This document shows, one piece after another, positions 23,283 through 31,519 of a DNA stretch of 64,000 nt. The notes under the pieces were generated by a model. It did no database searches, was not told the DNA's origin, and saw nothing but the letters and a program-made list of their open reading frames with translations. Source of the stretch: an uncultured Oscillospiraceae bacterium (GTDB lineage Bacteria > Bacillota > Clostridia > Oscillospirales > Oscillospiraceae). Location of the stretch: the NCBI GenBank assembly GCA_947628185.1, contig CANQYW010000003.1, positions 98,987 through 162,986 on the forward strand, written 5' to 3'. The translations under genes and the position numbers were made by a program. The stretch's first letter is position 1; every line of letters begins with the position of its first letter.

Positions 23283-24804
23283 CAGTCTATTCGAGTCCGC
23301 CTACAACCCGGACGTCCTGAGCTGCATAGCGAACCTCTCCAGCGACGAGATATTCACCCCGCCGGAGGTGGCAAACGCCATGCTGGACGCGCTGCCCCAG
23401 GAGCTCTTCCGGGACCCCGGCGTAAAATTCCTGGATCCGGCGGTGAAGTCCGGCGTTTTCCTCCGGGAGATAACGAAACGCCTCCTCCGGGGGCTGGAGG
23501 AGGCGATCCCGGACCTCCAGGAGCGTCTTGACCACATACTCCATGACCAGGTCTACGGCATAGCTATCACGGAGCTGACGAGCCTCCTGGCCCGGCGGAG
23601 CGTCTACTGCTCAAAATACCCGAACGGCAAGTTCTCCGTGTCGCGTTTTGACGACGTCCAGGGGAACATTCGGCTCAAAAACACGCCCCACCGCTGGAAG
23701 GACGGCAAGTGCGTCTTCTGCGGCGCGTCGGAGAAGGAGTACGGCGACGAGAAACGCGGGGGCCTGGAGTCCCACGCCTACGAGTTCATCCACACCACGA
23801 GGCCCGAGGAGATTTTTAATATGAGATTTGATGTGATAATTAGTAATCCGCCGTATCAGCTTAGTGACGGGGGTGGAGGTGGAAGTGCGTCTCCAATATA
23901 TCAATTGTTTGTCGAACAAGCAATGAAACTTCGGCCTCGCTTTCTGTCAATGATTATTCCGTCTAGATGGTTTTCTGGAGGCAGAGGTCTGGATGAATTT
24001 CGGAATAAAATGTTAACAGACAACAGATTACAATTATTGTTTGATTTTCCTGTTTCTTCCGAATGTTTTTCCGGTGTTGAAATAAAAGGTGGCGTGTGTT
24101 ACTTCCTGTGGAGTCGAGATTATCAGGGTCAATGCACAATTGTAACTTCTCGCAATGACGTTAAATCAACAATGACTAGAAGTTTGTTGGAAGATGGAAC
24201 AACGACTTTTATTCGTTATAATGAAGCAGTCTCCATATATAGAAAAGTTAAGTCAATGGGAGAAAAATCTTTTTCTACTCTTGTCAGCCCCTCTAAACCC
24301 TTTGGGTTAAGGACTTACATAACCGGGAATCGTACTTACCACCAGGGTGATGTAAAATTGTATGGAAACAAAAGTGTAGGATTTATTCCTCGTGCGGAAA
24401 TTCCATCGGGCCACGATTTGATTGATAAACATAAGGTATATATTACTTACGCATATGGAGCTGGCGAAGATTTTCCTCATCAGATTATTAACAAGCCATT
24501 TTATGGTGAGCCAGGTTCTGCTTGTACAGAAACTTACCTCGTTATAGGGCCTTGCGAAACAGAGAAAAATGCTCGTAATATCATAAGTTACCTATCAACT
24601 CGTTTCCTTCGTTTTCTCGTCCTTCTATTGAAGAATACACAGCATGCAACAAAAAATGTATATCAATTTGTCCCCATCCAGGACTTCTCCCGCCCGTGGA
24701 CTGACGCGGAGCTCTACGCCAAGTATGACCTGACGGAGGACGAGATCACCTTCATCGAGTCCATGATAAAGCCCATGGAGATTGGCGGTGACGGTGATGC
24801 CTAA
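23275..24804 (+). CDS. Eco57I-type N6-adenine DNA methyltransferase (mosaic)
   Basis: A 509-residue DNA methylase. The N-terminal third parallels the previous gene (SSDEIFTPPEVANAMLDAL, motif I-like KFLDPAVKSGVFL). A CVFCGASE segment may bind zinc. The catalytic motif is NPPY in FDVIISNPPYQLSDGG near residue 190, followed by FFSRW-like IIPSRWFSGGRG and a recognition region. Motif I has DPAVKSG where DPxCGSG is usual. The segment from just before NPPY to about residue 465 is AT-rich and uses different codons from both flanks, suggesting a swapped specificity region. It overlaps both neighbours, as in tightly coupled R-M operons. Confidence 0.83.
   Translation: MSNSLFESAYNPDVLSCIANLSSDEIFTPPEVANAMLDALPQELFRDPGVKFLDPAVKSGVFLREITKRLLRGLEEAIPDLQERLDHILHDQVYGIAITELTSLLARRSVYCSKYPNGKFSVSRFDDVQGNIRLKNTPHRWKDGKCVFCGASEKEYGDEKRGGLESHAYEFIHTTRPEEIFNMRFDVIISNPPYQLSDGGGGGSASPIYQLFVEQAMKLRPRFLSMIIPSRWFSGGRGLDEFRNKMLTDNRLQLLFDFPVSSECFSGVEIKGGVCYFLWSRDYQGQCTIVTSRNDVKSTMTRSLLEDGTTTFIRYNEAVSIYRKVKSMGEKSFSTLVSPSKPFGLRTYITGNRTYHQGDVKLYGNKSVGFIPRAEIPSGHDLIDKHKVYITYAYGAGEDFPHQIINKPFYGEPGSACTETYLVIGPCETEKNARNIISYLSTRFLRFLVLLLKNTQHATKNVYQFVPIQDFSRPWTDAELYAKYDLTEDEITFIESMIKPMEIGGDGDA
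23812..24668 (+). other. AT-rich mosaic segment inside the methyltransferase gene
   Basis: Composition changes abruptly near 23812 (GAGGAGATTTTTAATATG) and returns near 24668 (TTTGTCCCCATCCAGGAC). By eye the segment is about 40% GC against well over 60% on each side. It covers NPPY and the presumed target-recognition region while the frame stays open throughout, which fits recombinational replacement of the specificity module. Confidence 0.8.
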
Positions 24805-27682
24805 CGCCCCATTCTTCCCCCAGCGGCCGGACGCCCACCCCATGATATACGCCTATGAGGACACGAACCCCCAGTACCGGGGACTCCTCAAAGTCGGCTA
24901 CACAGCCGTGGACGTGGACCGGCGGGTGGCCCAGCAGTACCCCACGAAGCGCCCGGACGGCAGCGTGCCCTACAGGATAGTCCTCCGGGAGAGCGCCATG
25001 TACCCGGACGGTGGGTCCTTCACAGATAAGGACGTACATAGGGCCCTGAGGGCCCGGCACATCGCCGCCGCCGGAGGCGAGTGGTTCCGCTGCGGCGTCC
25101 GGGACGTGCAGGCGGCGGTGGTGGCCGTCCGCACCCGCACCGGGAACCCGGAGGGCCGCACCAGGACATTCAAGATGCGCCCGGAGCAGGAGGCGGCGGT
25201 GGAGCGCACGGCGGCCTACTTCAGATCCGTGGACCGGGAGGGCTCCAGCCGCCGTCCAAAGTTCCTGTGGAACGCCAAGATGCGTTTCGGCAAGACCTTC
25301 GCCGCCTATGAGCTGGCGAAAAAGATGGGATTTAAGAAGGTCCTGGTCCTCACCTTCAAGCCCGCCGTTCAGGCGGCCTGGCGGGAGGACCTCACGACCC
25401 ACGTGGACTTCGAGGGGTGGCAGTTCATCTCCCGGGACCCCAACAACCCCCAACTCACGCTGGATATCCAGTACCAGCAGGCGGACAGGCGGCGGCCCAT
25501 AGTCTGTTTCGGCTCATTCCAGGACTTCTTAGGTGTGGAGAAACAGACCGGCCGCATAAAGGCCAACAACGAGTGGGTACACACCACCAACTGGGACCTC
25601 GTGATATTCGACGAGTACCACTTCGGCGCCTGGAAGGAGAACGCCCGGAAACTATTCGAGCAGGACGAGGACGTCTACGAGGAGGACTTGAGCCGCTACG
25701 ACCGGGGCAACGCCCGCGACGAGGACTGGCTGCCCATCACCACGGACCACTACCTCTACCTCTCCGGGACGCCCTTCCGGGCCCTCAACTCCGGGGAGTT
25801 CATCGAGGAGCAGATCTACAACTGGACCTACTCCGACGAGCAGCGGGCCAAGGAGTCCTGGAAGGGGGACAATAACCCCTACGCCTCCCTCCCCCGGATG
25901 GTGATGATGACATACAAGCTCCCGGAGAGCATACAGAAGATAGCAAAGCATGGGGAGTTCGACGAATTCGACCTCAACGTCTTCTTCTCCGCCAAGGGGA
26001 GTGGCCCGGAGGCCCGGTTCGTCTACGAGGACTACGTCCAGAAGTGGCTGGACCTCATACGGGGCTCCTACATGGAGACCACCGTCACCGAGCTAAAACT
26101 CGGGGCGCAGAAACCGCCCATGCCCTACTCCCACGGTAAGCTCCTCAACGTGCTCCAGCACACCCTATGGTTCCTGCCGAACGTGGTCTCCTGCCAGGCG
26201 ATGGCGAATCTCCTGGCCCAGCGGCAGAACACGTTCTACCACGACTACAAGGTGGTGGTGTGCGCGGGGCCGGAGGCCGGCATAGGCGTCAAGGCCCTGG
26301 AGCCGGTGCTGGACGCCATGGGCGACCCCCTGGCGACGAAGACTATCACCCTCTCCTGCGGAAAGCTCATCACTGGCGTCACCGTCCGACCCTGGACGGG
26401 CATATTCATGCTCCGCAATTTAACGAGCCCCGAGACATACTTCCAGGCGGCCTTCCGGGTCCAGAGCCCCTGGGAGGTAGAGGGGGATGACGGGCGGCGG
26501 GAGATCATAAAGCGGGAGTGCTACGTCTTCGACTTCGCCCTGGACCGGGCCCTCAAGCAGATATCCGACTACAGCTGCCGCCTCAACATCACCGAGCAGA
26601 ACCCGGAGAAGAAGGTGGGGGATTTTATAAATTTCCTGCCGGTGCTGGCCTATGACGGCAGCGCCATGCGTCAGGTGAACGCGGCTGAGATACTGGACAT
26701 CGCCATGTCCGGCACCTCCGCCACGCTCCTCGCGAAACGCTGGCAGTCGGCGCTCCTCGTAAACGTTGACAACGAGACTCTCTCCCGGCTCCTGGCGAAC
26801 GAGGAGGCGATGGCGGCGCTCATGCGGATAGAGGACTTCCGCAGTCTCAACACCGAGATACAGACCATCATCAACAAGACCGAGGCCGTGAAGAAGGTCA
26901 TGAAGAGCGGCAAACCGCTCTCGGATAAGGAGCGGCGGGAGCTCTCAGAGGAGGAGAAGGACTACAAATCCCGGCGCAAGAAGATCCAGGACAAGCTCAT
27001 AAAGTTCGCCACCCGGGTGCCGGTATTCATGTACCTGACGGACTACCGGGAGCACAGCCTCAAGGACGTCATAACCCAGCTGGAACCGGCGCTCTTTAAA
27101 AAGGTCACGGGACTCCAGGTGAAGGATTTTGAGCTCTTGGTGTCGCTCAATGTCTTTAACGAGGACCTCATGACCGACGCGGTGTACAAGTTTAAGCGCT
27201 ACGAGGACGCGAGCCTCAATTACACCGGCATCGACCGCCACTCCCAGGATCGGAACGTGGGCCTCTTTTCCACCGTAATCACCCGGCAGGACTACGAGGC
27301 CATGTCCGGTCTCCTGCAAAGTTCCATGTTGGCGGAGCCCCCGGCGGAGGACGACGTCCCGGACGCGCCGTATTTTGTAAACGAGCCGGAGGAGGACGAG
27401 GAGTCCCCACCCCCCGCCCCGGCAAAGCAGCCCAGCGCCCGCCGCCCATCATATGTCCCCCCGCCCCCTCCGTCCCCACCGGCCCCCAAATCCCCAGCGG
27501 TGAAACCGCCTGTGGACCTCTCCCGTGTGGCCCTGGGCTCCACCGTCACCCACAAAGTCTACGGCGAGGGCGCCATCACCAGCCTGACCCAGGAGCGCGT
27601 GACAGTCAATTTCGGCGGCGCGGAGAAGACTTTCACCTTCCCCGACGCCTTCACCAGCCGTTTTTTGAACCTGAAGGGATAA
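24788..27682 (+). CDS. GIY-YIG nuclease-SF2 helicase fusion, putative restriction subunit
   Basis: A protein of about 964 residues. Residues 15-115 resemble a T5orf172/GIY-YIG nuclease (MIYAYEDT, LLKVGYT, Arg, DVHRAL, GEWFRC). Residues 125-600 form an SF2 helicase with motif I NAKMRFGKTFAA, motif II FDEYHFG and motif III LSGTPF. A charged coiled region (about 690-740) and a Pro-rich linker lead to a Tudor/SH3-like tail (GSTVTHKVYGEGAITSL) like those ending UvrD/PcrA helicases. This architecture next to two methylase genes suggests an ATP-dependent restriction enzyme. GTG 24788 has GGAG 7 nt upstream; TTG 24782 and ATG 24797 are alternatives. It overlaps the methylase end. Confidence 0.82.
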   Translation: MTVMPNAPFFPQRPDAHPMIYAYEDTNPQYRGLLKVGYTAVDVDRRVAQQYPTKRPDGSVPYRIVLRESAMYPDGGSFTDKDVHRALRARHIAAAGGEWFRCGVRDVQAAVVAVRTRTGNPEGRTRTFKMRPEQEAAVERTAAYFRSVDREGSSRRPKFLWNAKMRFGKTFAAYELAKKMGFKKVLVLTFKPAVQAAWREDLTTHVDFEGWQFISRDPNNPQLTLDIQYQQADRRRPIVCFGSFQDFLGVEKQTGRIKANNEWVHTTNWDLVIFDEYHFGAWKENARKLFEQDEDVYEEDLSRYDRGNARDEDWLPITTDHYLYLSGTPFRALNSGEFIEEQIYNWTYSDEQRAKESWKGDNNPYASLPRMVMMTYKLPESIQKIAKHGEFDEFDLNVFFSAKGSGPEARFVYEDYVQKWLDLIRGSYMETTVTELKLGAQKPPMPYSHGKLLNVLQHTLWFLPNVVSCQAMANLLAQRQNTFYHDYKVVVCAGPEAGIGVKALEPVLDAMGDPLATKTITLSCGKLITGVTVRPWTGIFMLRNLTSPETYFQAAFRVQSPWEVEGDDGRREIIKRECYVFDFALDRALKQISDYSCRLNITEQNPEKKVGDFINFLPVLAYDGSAMRQVNAAEILDIAMSGTSATLLAKRWQSALLVNVDNETLSRLLANEEAMAALMRIEDFRSLNTEIQTIINKTEAVKKVMKSGKPLSDKERRELSEEEKDYKSRRKKIQDKLIKFATRVPVFMYLTDYREHSLKDVITQLEPALFKKVTGLQVKDFELLVSLNVFNEDLMTDAVYKFKRYEDASLNYTGIDRHSQDRNVGLFSTVITRQDYEAMSGLLQSSMLAEPPAEDDVPDAPYFVNEPEEDEESPPPAPAKQPSARRPSYVPPPPPSPPAPKSPAVKPPVDLSRVALGSTVTHKVYGEGAITSLTQERVTVNFGGAEKTFTFPDAFTSRFLNLKG

Positions 27683-27738
27683 AATAAAGCCCGAAACGCG
27701 CTCTCAAACTCTGAGAGTCCCGTTTCGGGCTTTATTTA
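27682..27738. terminator. Bidirectional terminator
   Basis: A long stem AATAAAGCCCGAAACG / CGTTTCGGGCTTTATT, with an inner CTCTCA/TGAGAG helix, sits between the convergent helicase and ATPase genes with A/T tracts on both sides. Confidence 0.92.
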
Positions 27739-27746
27739 TAGCATTT

Positions 27747-29066
27747 TTATTCCTTCAGCAGCCAGTCAATTAAATTCTCGGACTTTATCCCCTCGTAGGA
27801 GCTCTCAAGGCCCGGGTCCAGAGACAGCACCAGCTTTTCGTAGTTATCGCGTATCCTTTGCAGCGGGGCCAGCTCGCGCTTTCTCACGTCCCCGCCGCTC
27901 ATGGACTCCGTCACCTGGATATATAGCCTCTCACCGGCGGAGGACGCCACGAAGTCCACCTCTAAGTTATCTATCTTGCCCACCGCCACGTCGTAACCCC
28001 TGCGGAGCAGTTCAAAATAGACCACATTCTCCAGCGCGTGGCCGCTGTCGCGGTTTCGATACCCCAGGAGATAGTTCCTCAGGGCGATATCTACGATGTA
28101 GTACTTCCCCAGCGTCCGCAGGTACTCCTTGCCCTTTATGTCGAAACGCTTTATCTCATAGAAGAAGTAGCTCTCCATGAGCGCGTTGACGTACGCCTGG
28201 ACCGTGTGGGCGCTGGGGGCGCCACGCCGCTTGCCATCCTCAAGGAGCCCCTCGTTCATGAGCGTGTTGCCGATGGACGCCATGGAGACGTTGGAGCCTA
28301 TGTTGTCCGCCAGGAACATGATGATCTTGCGGAGGAGCGCGGGGTCCGTTATCTGCCTCTGTCCCCGGCGCCTCTCCCGCTCCAGGATATCCCGGACCAC
28401 GACGGTGGAATATATGCCGTCGAGGATGGCGAGGGCCTTCTCCTGGTCCAGACCCACGTCGGCGAGGCCCGGCATCCCGCCAAAGCGCATGAACGCCTCA
28501 AAGGCCTCCCGCAGTTCGTACTGCTCGCCCTCCCTGTCGTACACCCGCTTGCGGACGCCGCCCAGGGCGCTCCTCGTCTCCCGCACCTCAAAACCGTGGA
28601 AATAGAGAAATTCGCTGAACGAGAGGGGCAGCATCTTTATCTCCACGCATCTGCCGGAGAGATAGGTGGAGTACTCCGAGGAGAGCAGATAGGCGTTGGA
28701 ACCGGTGACGTAGATGTCACAGTCGAGGTCCACCCGCAGGGCGTTGACGGCGTCCTCCCATGCCTCGACCCGTTGGATCTCGTCGAAAAATAGGTACATG
28801 CGCTCCCCCGGCGCGGCCCTCCCCTTAACGTAGGCGTAGACGTCGTCGGCGGTCATCTTCCGAAAATCGTTGGACTCAAAGTTCATCTCAAGTATCTGCT
28901 CCGGCCTGACGCCCGTCTCCGCCAGATGGGCCACCATCAGCTTGAGTAGGCTCGACTTCCCGCAGCGCCTTATGCCCGTTATGACTTTCACGGGCTCCGT
29001 ATCCTGAAATCCGATGAGCTTATTGAGGTACCGGTCCCTCCTCTTTAGTTCGTGCGTCCCTATCAT
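27747..29066 (-). CDS. AAA ATPase with DUF4143 C-terminal domain
   Basis: A 439-residue protein of the common prokaryotic ATPase family with an AAA_14 core and DUF4143. Walker A is VITGIRRCGKSSLL near residue 29, Walker B YLFFDEIQRVEAWEDAV near 92, and the sensor is DIYVTGSNAYLLS. The C-terminal half has a winged-helix-like part and a DUF4143 region ending in a PD-(D/E)XK-like sequence (ENVVYFELLRRGYDV, then EVDFVA). Function in this family is largely unknown. It has its own promoter overlapped by a perfect inverted repeat. ATG 29066 with GAGGAGGG upstream is preferred over GTG 29087. Confidence 0.88.
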   Translation of the reverse strand: MIGTHELKRRDRYLNKLIGFQDTEPVKVITGIRRCGKSSLLKLMVAHLAETGVRPEQILEMNFESNDFRKMTADDVYAYVKGRAAPGERMYLFFDEIQRVEAWEDAVNALRVDLDCDIYVTGSNAYLLSSEYSTYLSGRCVEIKMLPLSFSEFLYFHGFEVRETRSALGGVRKRVYDREGEQYELREAFEAFMRFGGMPGLADVGLDQEKALAILDGIYSTVVVRDILERERRRGQRQITDPALLRKIIMFLADNIGSNVSMASIGNTLMNEGLLEDGKRRGAPSAHTVQAYVNALMESYFFYEIKRFDIKGKEYLRTLGKYYIVDIALRNYLLGYRNRDSGHALENVVYFELLRRGYDVAVGKIDNLEVDFVASSAGERLYIQVTESMSGGDVRKRELAPLQRIRDNYEKLVLSLDPGLESSYEGIKSENLIDWLLKE

Positions 29067-29087
29067 TCCGCGTCCCTCCTCGCCCAC

Positions 29088-29125
29088 ATCATAGCATAAA
29101 CTTCTGGAAAAATCAAGTTTATGCT
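29088..29125 (-). promoter_or_regulatory. Promoter/operator of the DUF4143 ATPase gene
   Basis: On the minus strand TTGATT (29116-29111), a 17-bp spacer and TATGAT (29093-29088) form a promoter. A perfect 11-bp inverted repeat AGCATAAACTT / AAGTTTATGCT (29093-29103 and 29115-29125) covers it almost exactly, suggesting a repressor site. Confidence 0.7.
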
Positions 29126-29178
29126 CTCAACAGCAAAAACTTTGATTTTTCGAGATTTTTTGCAGCCAAGCAGAGAAA

Positions 29179-29207
29179 GGCGCGGCAGAGCGAAACTCTG
29201 CCGCGCC
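29179..29207 (-). terminator. Terminator of the MarR lipid operon
   Basis: A perfect 12-bp stem GGCGCGGCAGAG / CTCTGCCGCGCC with a 5-nt loop lies 20 bp after the PAP2 stop. The minus-strand tail TTTCTC is a weak T-run. Confidence 0.75.
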
Positions 29208-29227
29208 GGATCTTTCGATAGTTAAGT

Positions 29228-29926
29228 TTAGCTCACGAGTCGCGGGGCCCTCTTGCTCAGCGCGCCCTTCCTGCCGTAGGCGACGTGGTAGGCCGCCAGG
29301 CAGACCGGCGCCGCCGCCAGGAGGTCGAGGACCGAGTGCTGCTTTATGAACACCGTGGAGACGGATATGAGCAGCGCCGTCACGCCGAAGGCCCAGCGCC
29401 AACCGGGGGTACTGAAGTGCCGGCTGTCCCAGGCCGCCAGCATCGCCGCCACGGACCCTATCACGTGGATGGAGGGGCAGACGTTTGTGTTCGTGTCGAA
29501 CTCATAGAACCCCGCGATGAACCGGGTGAAGACGTTGTCCCGCGCAAAGTCCGCGGGCCGCAGTTCCTGGCAGTTGGGGAAGAGTATGTAGATGACTATC
29601 GCCGCCGAGTAGGAGACCATGATGAACCTCATCATCCTCTTGAACGCCTCGGTGTCGAATAGGAGCGTGTAGGCGATCATGCCCGTCAGGAACACGAACC
29701 AGAACATGTACGGTATCAGGAAATATTCGCAGAAGGGTATGGCGTCGTCCAGGGCGCAGTGGACGGGGGTGTAGCTCTCCCGTATCCAGAGCCGCTCCAC
29801 CGTCATGAACATGAGCCCGTACACCGGCCAGAAGGCCAGGTACTTCAGGTGCTCGAACTCCGGCGTGTTCAGCTTATTGAACCGGAATTTTCGGTAATCT
29901 ACAATGTCAGTTTTCCTTATGGTCAT
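29228..29926 (-). CDS. PAP2-family membrane phosphatase/phosphotransferase
   Basis: A 232-residue polytopic membrane protein of the PAP2 superfamily, with five or six hydrophobic segments. The phosphatase signature is represented by CPSIHVIGSVA (P-S-x-H) near residue 150 and FIKQHSVLDLLA (the H-x3-D motif) near 193. The first KX6RP motif is not evident. Relatives dephosphorylate lipid phosphates or transfer headgroups. Its start overlaps the stop of the glycosyltransferase (ATGA), so it is coupled in the MarR-controlled operon. A role in processing phosphatidate or prenyl phosphates for glycolipid synthesis is inferred. Confidence 0.83.
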   Translation of the reverse strand: MTIRKTDIVDYRKFRFNKLNTPEFEHLKYLAFWPVYGLMFMTVERLWIRESYTPVHCALDDAIPFCEYFLIPYMFWFVFLTGMIAYTLLFDTEAFKRMMRFIMVSYSAAIVIYILFPNCQELRPADFARDNVFTRFIAGFYEFDTNTNVCPSIHVIGSVAAMLAAWDSRHFSTPGWRWAFGVTALLISVSTVFIKQHSVLDLLAAAPVCLAAYHVAYGRKGALSKRAPRLVS

Positions 29927-31044
29927 TGTTCTGTTCCTTTGCTAAGCTCGTAATAGATAAGCTCCGCGCCGTTGGGCTGGCGGTAGTCCTCCAGGGCGGA
30001 ACGCATCTTCCGCAGTTCGTCGCCGGAGGTGAGGAGCTGGACGCACCTCTGGGCCAGGCGGTCCACGGAGGTGTCCGTGATGGCGGCGCCGAGATCTGTG
30101 TAAAACTCCATGTTGTACTTCTCACAGCCGGACACCAAATCTATGAACGCCATGGGCAGGTTCTTGGCCGCCGCCTCCGTCACGCTTATCCCGCCGGGTT
30201 TCGTGATGTATAGGTCGGCGGAGTCCATGTAGAGGGAGACGTCCCCCGTGTAGCCCACGATGTGGACGCGCCCGTCACCGGCGTACCGGCGCTCAAGTTT
30301 CCGCCGCAGCCGCTCGTTTGTCCCGCAGATGGCCGTCACCACTATCCCCCGGGGCGCACCATCTGTGACGCGGCGCAGGAGTTTCATGATGGGCCCGCAG
30401 CCCATGCTGCCGCACATGACGAGCAAGTGTTTTGCGCGGACGTCGATGTTCAGCATCCGCCGGGCCTCGTCCCGGGTGTGGCGGGTCCAGAACTCCCCCC
30501 GCACCGGGATGCCCGTTGTCACCGTCCTGTGGGGGGCGGCTATGCGCCTCTCGAAGTCCCCCCTCAGGGAGTCGCTGGGGACGAAGTACCACTGGAGGTC
30601 GCTGAACTCCGTGCCGGGGCTGAAGGTGTAGTCCGTGTCCACGAAAGCCGTCTGTACGGAGAGCGGGTACTTCCGAAGGGCGGCGGTCAGCGCGAGGGAC
30701 GGGAAGACGTGGGTGCAGATGACGGTGTCATACCCCCCGGCGGCCAGGTGCTCATAGAGGCGCCCCGCGCCGGCCGTCAGCACCATGTTTATGGCCGAGC
30801 CACTATTTAGTACCCCCGGGTGCCTCTCGCTGAAGTTATAGCCCCACCTGAAGAACCAGGGGATGTGCCTGTAGATGAAATTGTGCCCCCAGGAGATGAA
30901 CTTGGCGAATCCCGGCGAGATGAACTCCAAGGACTCGCTGACCTCGCAGTTTATATTCTTTTCTTCAAAATAACTCTTGATGGCCTCGGCACAGGAGTTA
31001 TGCCCCTGTCCCGTACTGCAGCTCAAGACGATCACATTTTTCAT
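29923..31044 (-). CDS. MGDG synthase/UgtP-like glycosyltransferase
   Basis: A 373-residue GT28-type, GT-B-fold glycosyltransferase. The N-terminal MGDG synthase signature (VIVLSCSTGQGHNSCAEAI) near residue 4 and long WGYNFSERH region bind the lipid acceptor. The C-terminal nucleotide-sugar site carries KPGGISVTEAAA near 285. Family members add galactose or glucose to diacylglycerol, and UgtP makes the lipoteichoic-acid anchor in Bacillus. ATG 31044 is taken; GTG 31050 is two codons upstream. It overlaps the upstream acyltransferase-like gene by about 47 bp and the downstream PAP2 gene by 4 bp. Confidence 0.88.
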   Translation of the reverse strand: MKNVIVLSCSTGQGHNSCAEAIKSYFEEKNINCEVSESLEFISPGFAKFISWGHNFIYRHIPWFFRWGYNFSERHPGVLNSGSAINMVLTAGAGRLYEHLAAGGYDTVICTHVFPSLALTAALRKYPLSVQTAFVDTDYTFSPGTEFSDLQWYFVPSDSLRGDFERRIAAPHRTVTTGIPVRGEFWTRHTRDEARRMLNIDVRAKHLLVMCGSMGCGPIMKLLRRVTDGAPRGIVVTAICGTNERLRRKLERRYAGDGRVHIVGYTGDVSLYMDSADLYITKPGGISVTEAAAKNLPMAFIDLVSGCEKYNMEFYTDLGAAITDTSVDRLAQRCVQLLTSGDELRKMRSALEDYRQPNGAELIYYELSKGTEQ

Positions 31045-31519
31045 GGACACTCTCTTTAGCCTGTACTCTCTTGAGAATATGCAATAGTTTCGGGCGGTTG
31101 TAGCGCTGTATTAGGATGAAGGGCACGTTGCAGAGGCAGTATATGATGGAGATGAGCCACCCCCACATGCCCTTCCAGATGAGGACGCACCCGAAACCCG
31201 CGATACACAGTAGTCCGTGTATCCACTCCGCCACGCAGGTCTCCTGTATCATGAGCTCCAGCTGCGACGACGTGGCGGCCTTGGGCATTTTCTTTGAGGG
31301 CATGAGTTTCGGCAGTATGACGCTCATGTCCGGCAGCCGCTCCTTCCACCTGCGTATGCCGAGGGAGACGTACACCGCGCCCTGGCGCTCCCACTGTAGG
31401 AGACGGAAGGGCGGGCGATCCCACTTGAAGAGCCCCTTGGGCAGCAGACGCCCCAGAAGGAACCCGGACACCCCAATGAGGGCGAAATACAAAACACACT
31501 TTAAAAGTTCCACCGTCAA
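30998..31519 (-). CDS. CrtO-like membrane acyltransferase family protein
   Basis: A 173-residue membrane protein with an N-terminal hydrophobic helix (about 5-25) and two C-terminal helices (about 103-140). The central LGIRRWKERLPDMSVI and IQETCVAEWIHGLLC motifs match the family of glycosyl-4,4'-diaponeurosporenoate acyltransferase CrtO from staphyloxanthin synthesis. No other carotenoid gene is present here, so acylation of a glycolipid is more likely than carotenoid work. The TTG start overlaps the marR stop (TTGA), implying coupling. The long 3' overlap with the next gene is unusual but both frames are convincing. Confidence 0.75.
   Translation of the reverse strand: MTVELLKCVLYFALIGVSGFLLGRLLPKGLFKWDRPPFRLLQWERQGAVYVSLGIRRWKERLPDMSVILPKLMPSKKMPKAATSSQLELMIQETCVAEWIHGLLCIAGFGCVLIWKGMWGWLISIIYCLCNVPFILIQRYNRPKLLHILKRVQAKESVHEKCDRLELQYGTGA

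Noticed and set aside
22605-24804. The two methylase genes as one frameshifted gene
   Set aside because: Each has its own coherent N-terminus of the same type (FTNPREVNAMLD and FTPPEVANAMLD), and they overlap by 8 bp with a normal ATG, so they are two genes rather than a broken one.
29127-29402. 91-residue minus-strand ORF overlapping the PAP2 end
   Set aside because: Out of frame with the clear PAP2 gene and running through its terminator; no domain or ribosome binding site.
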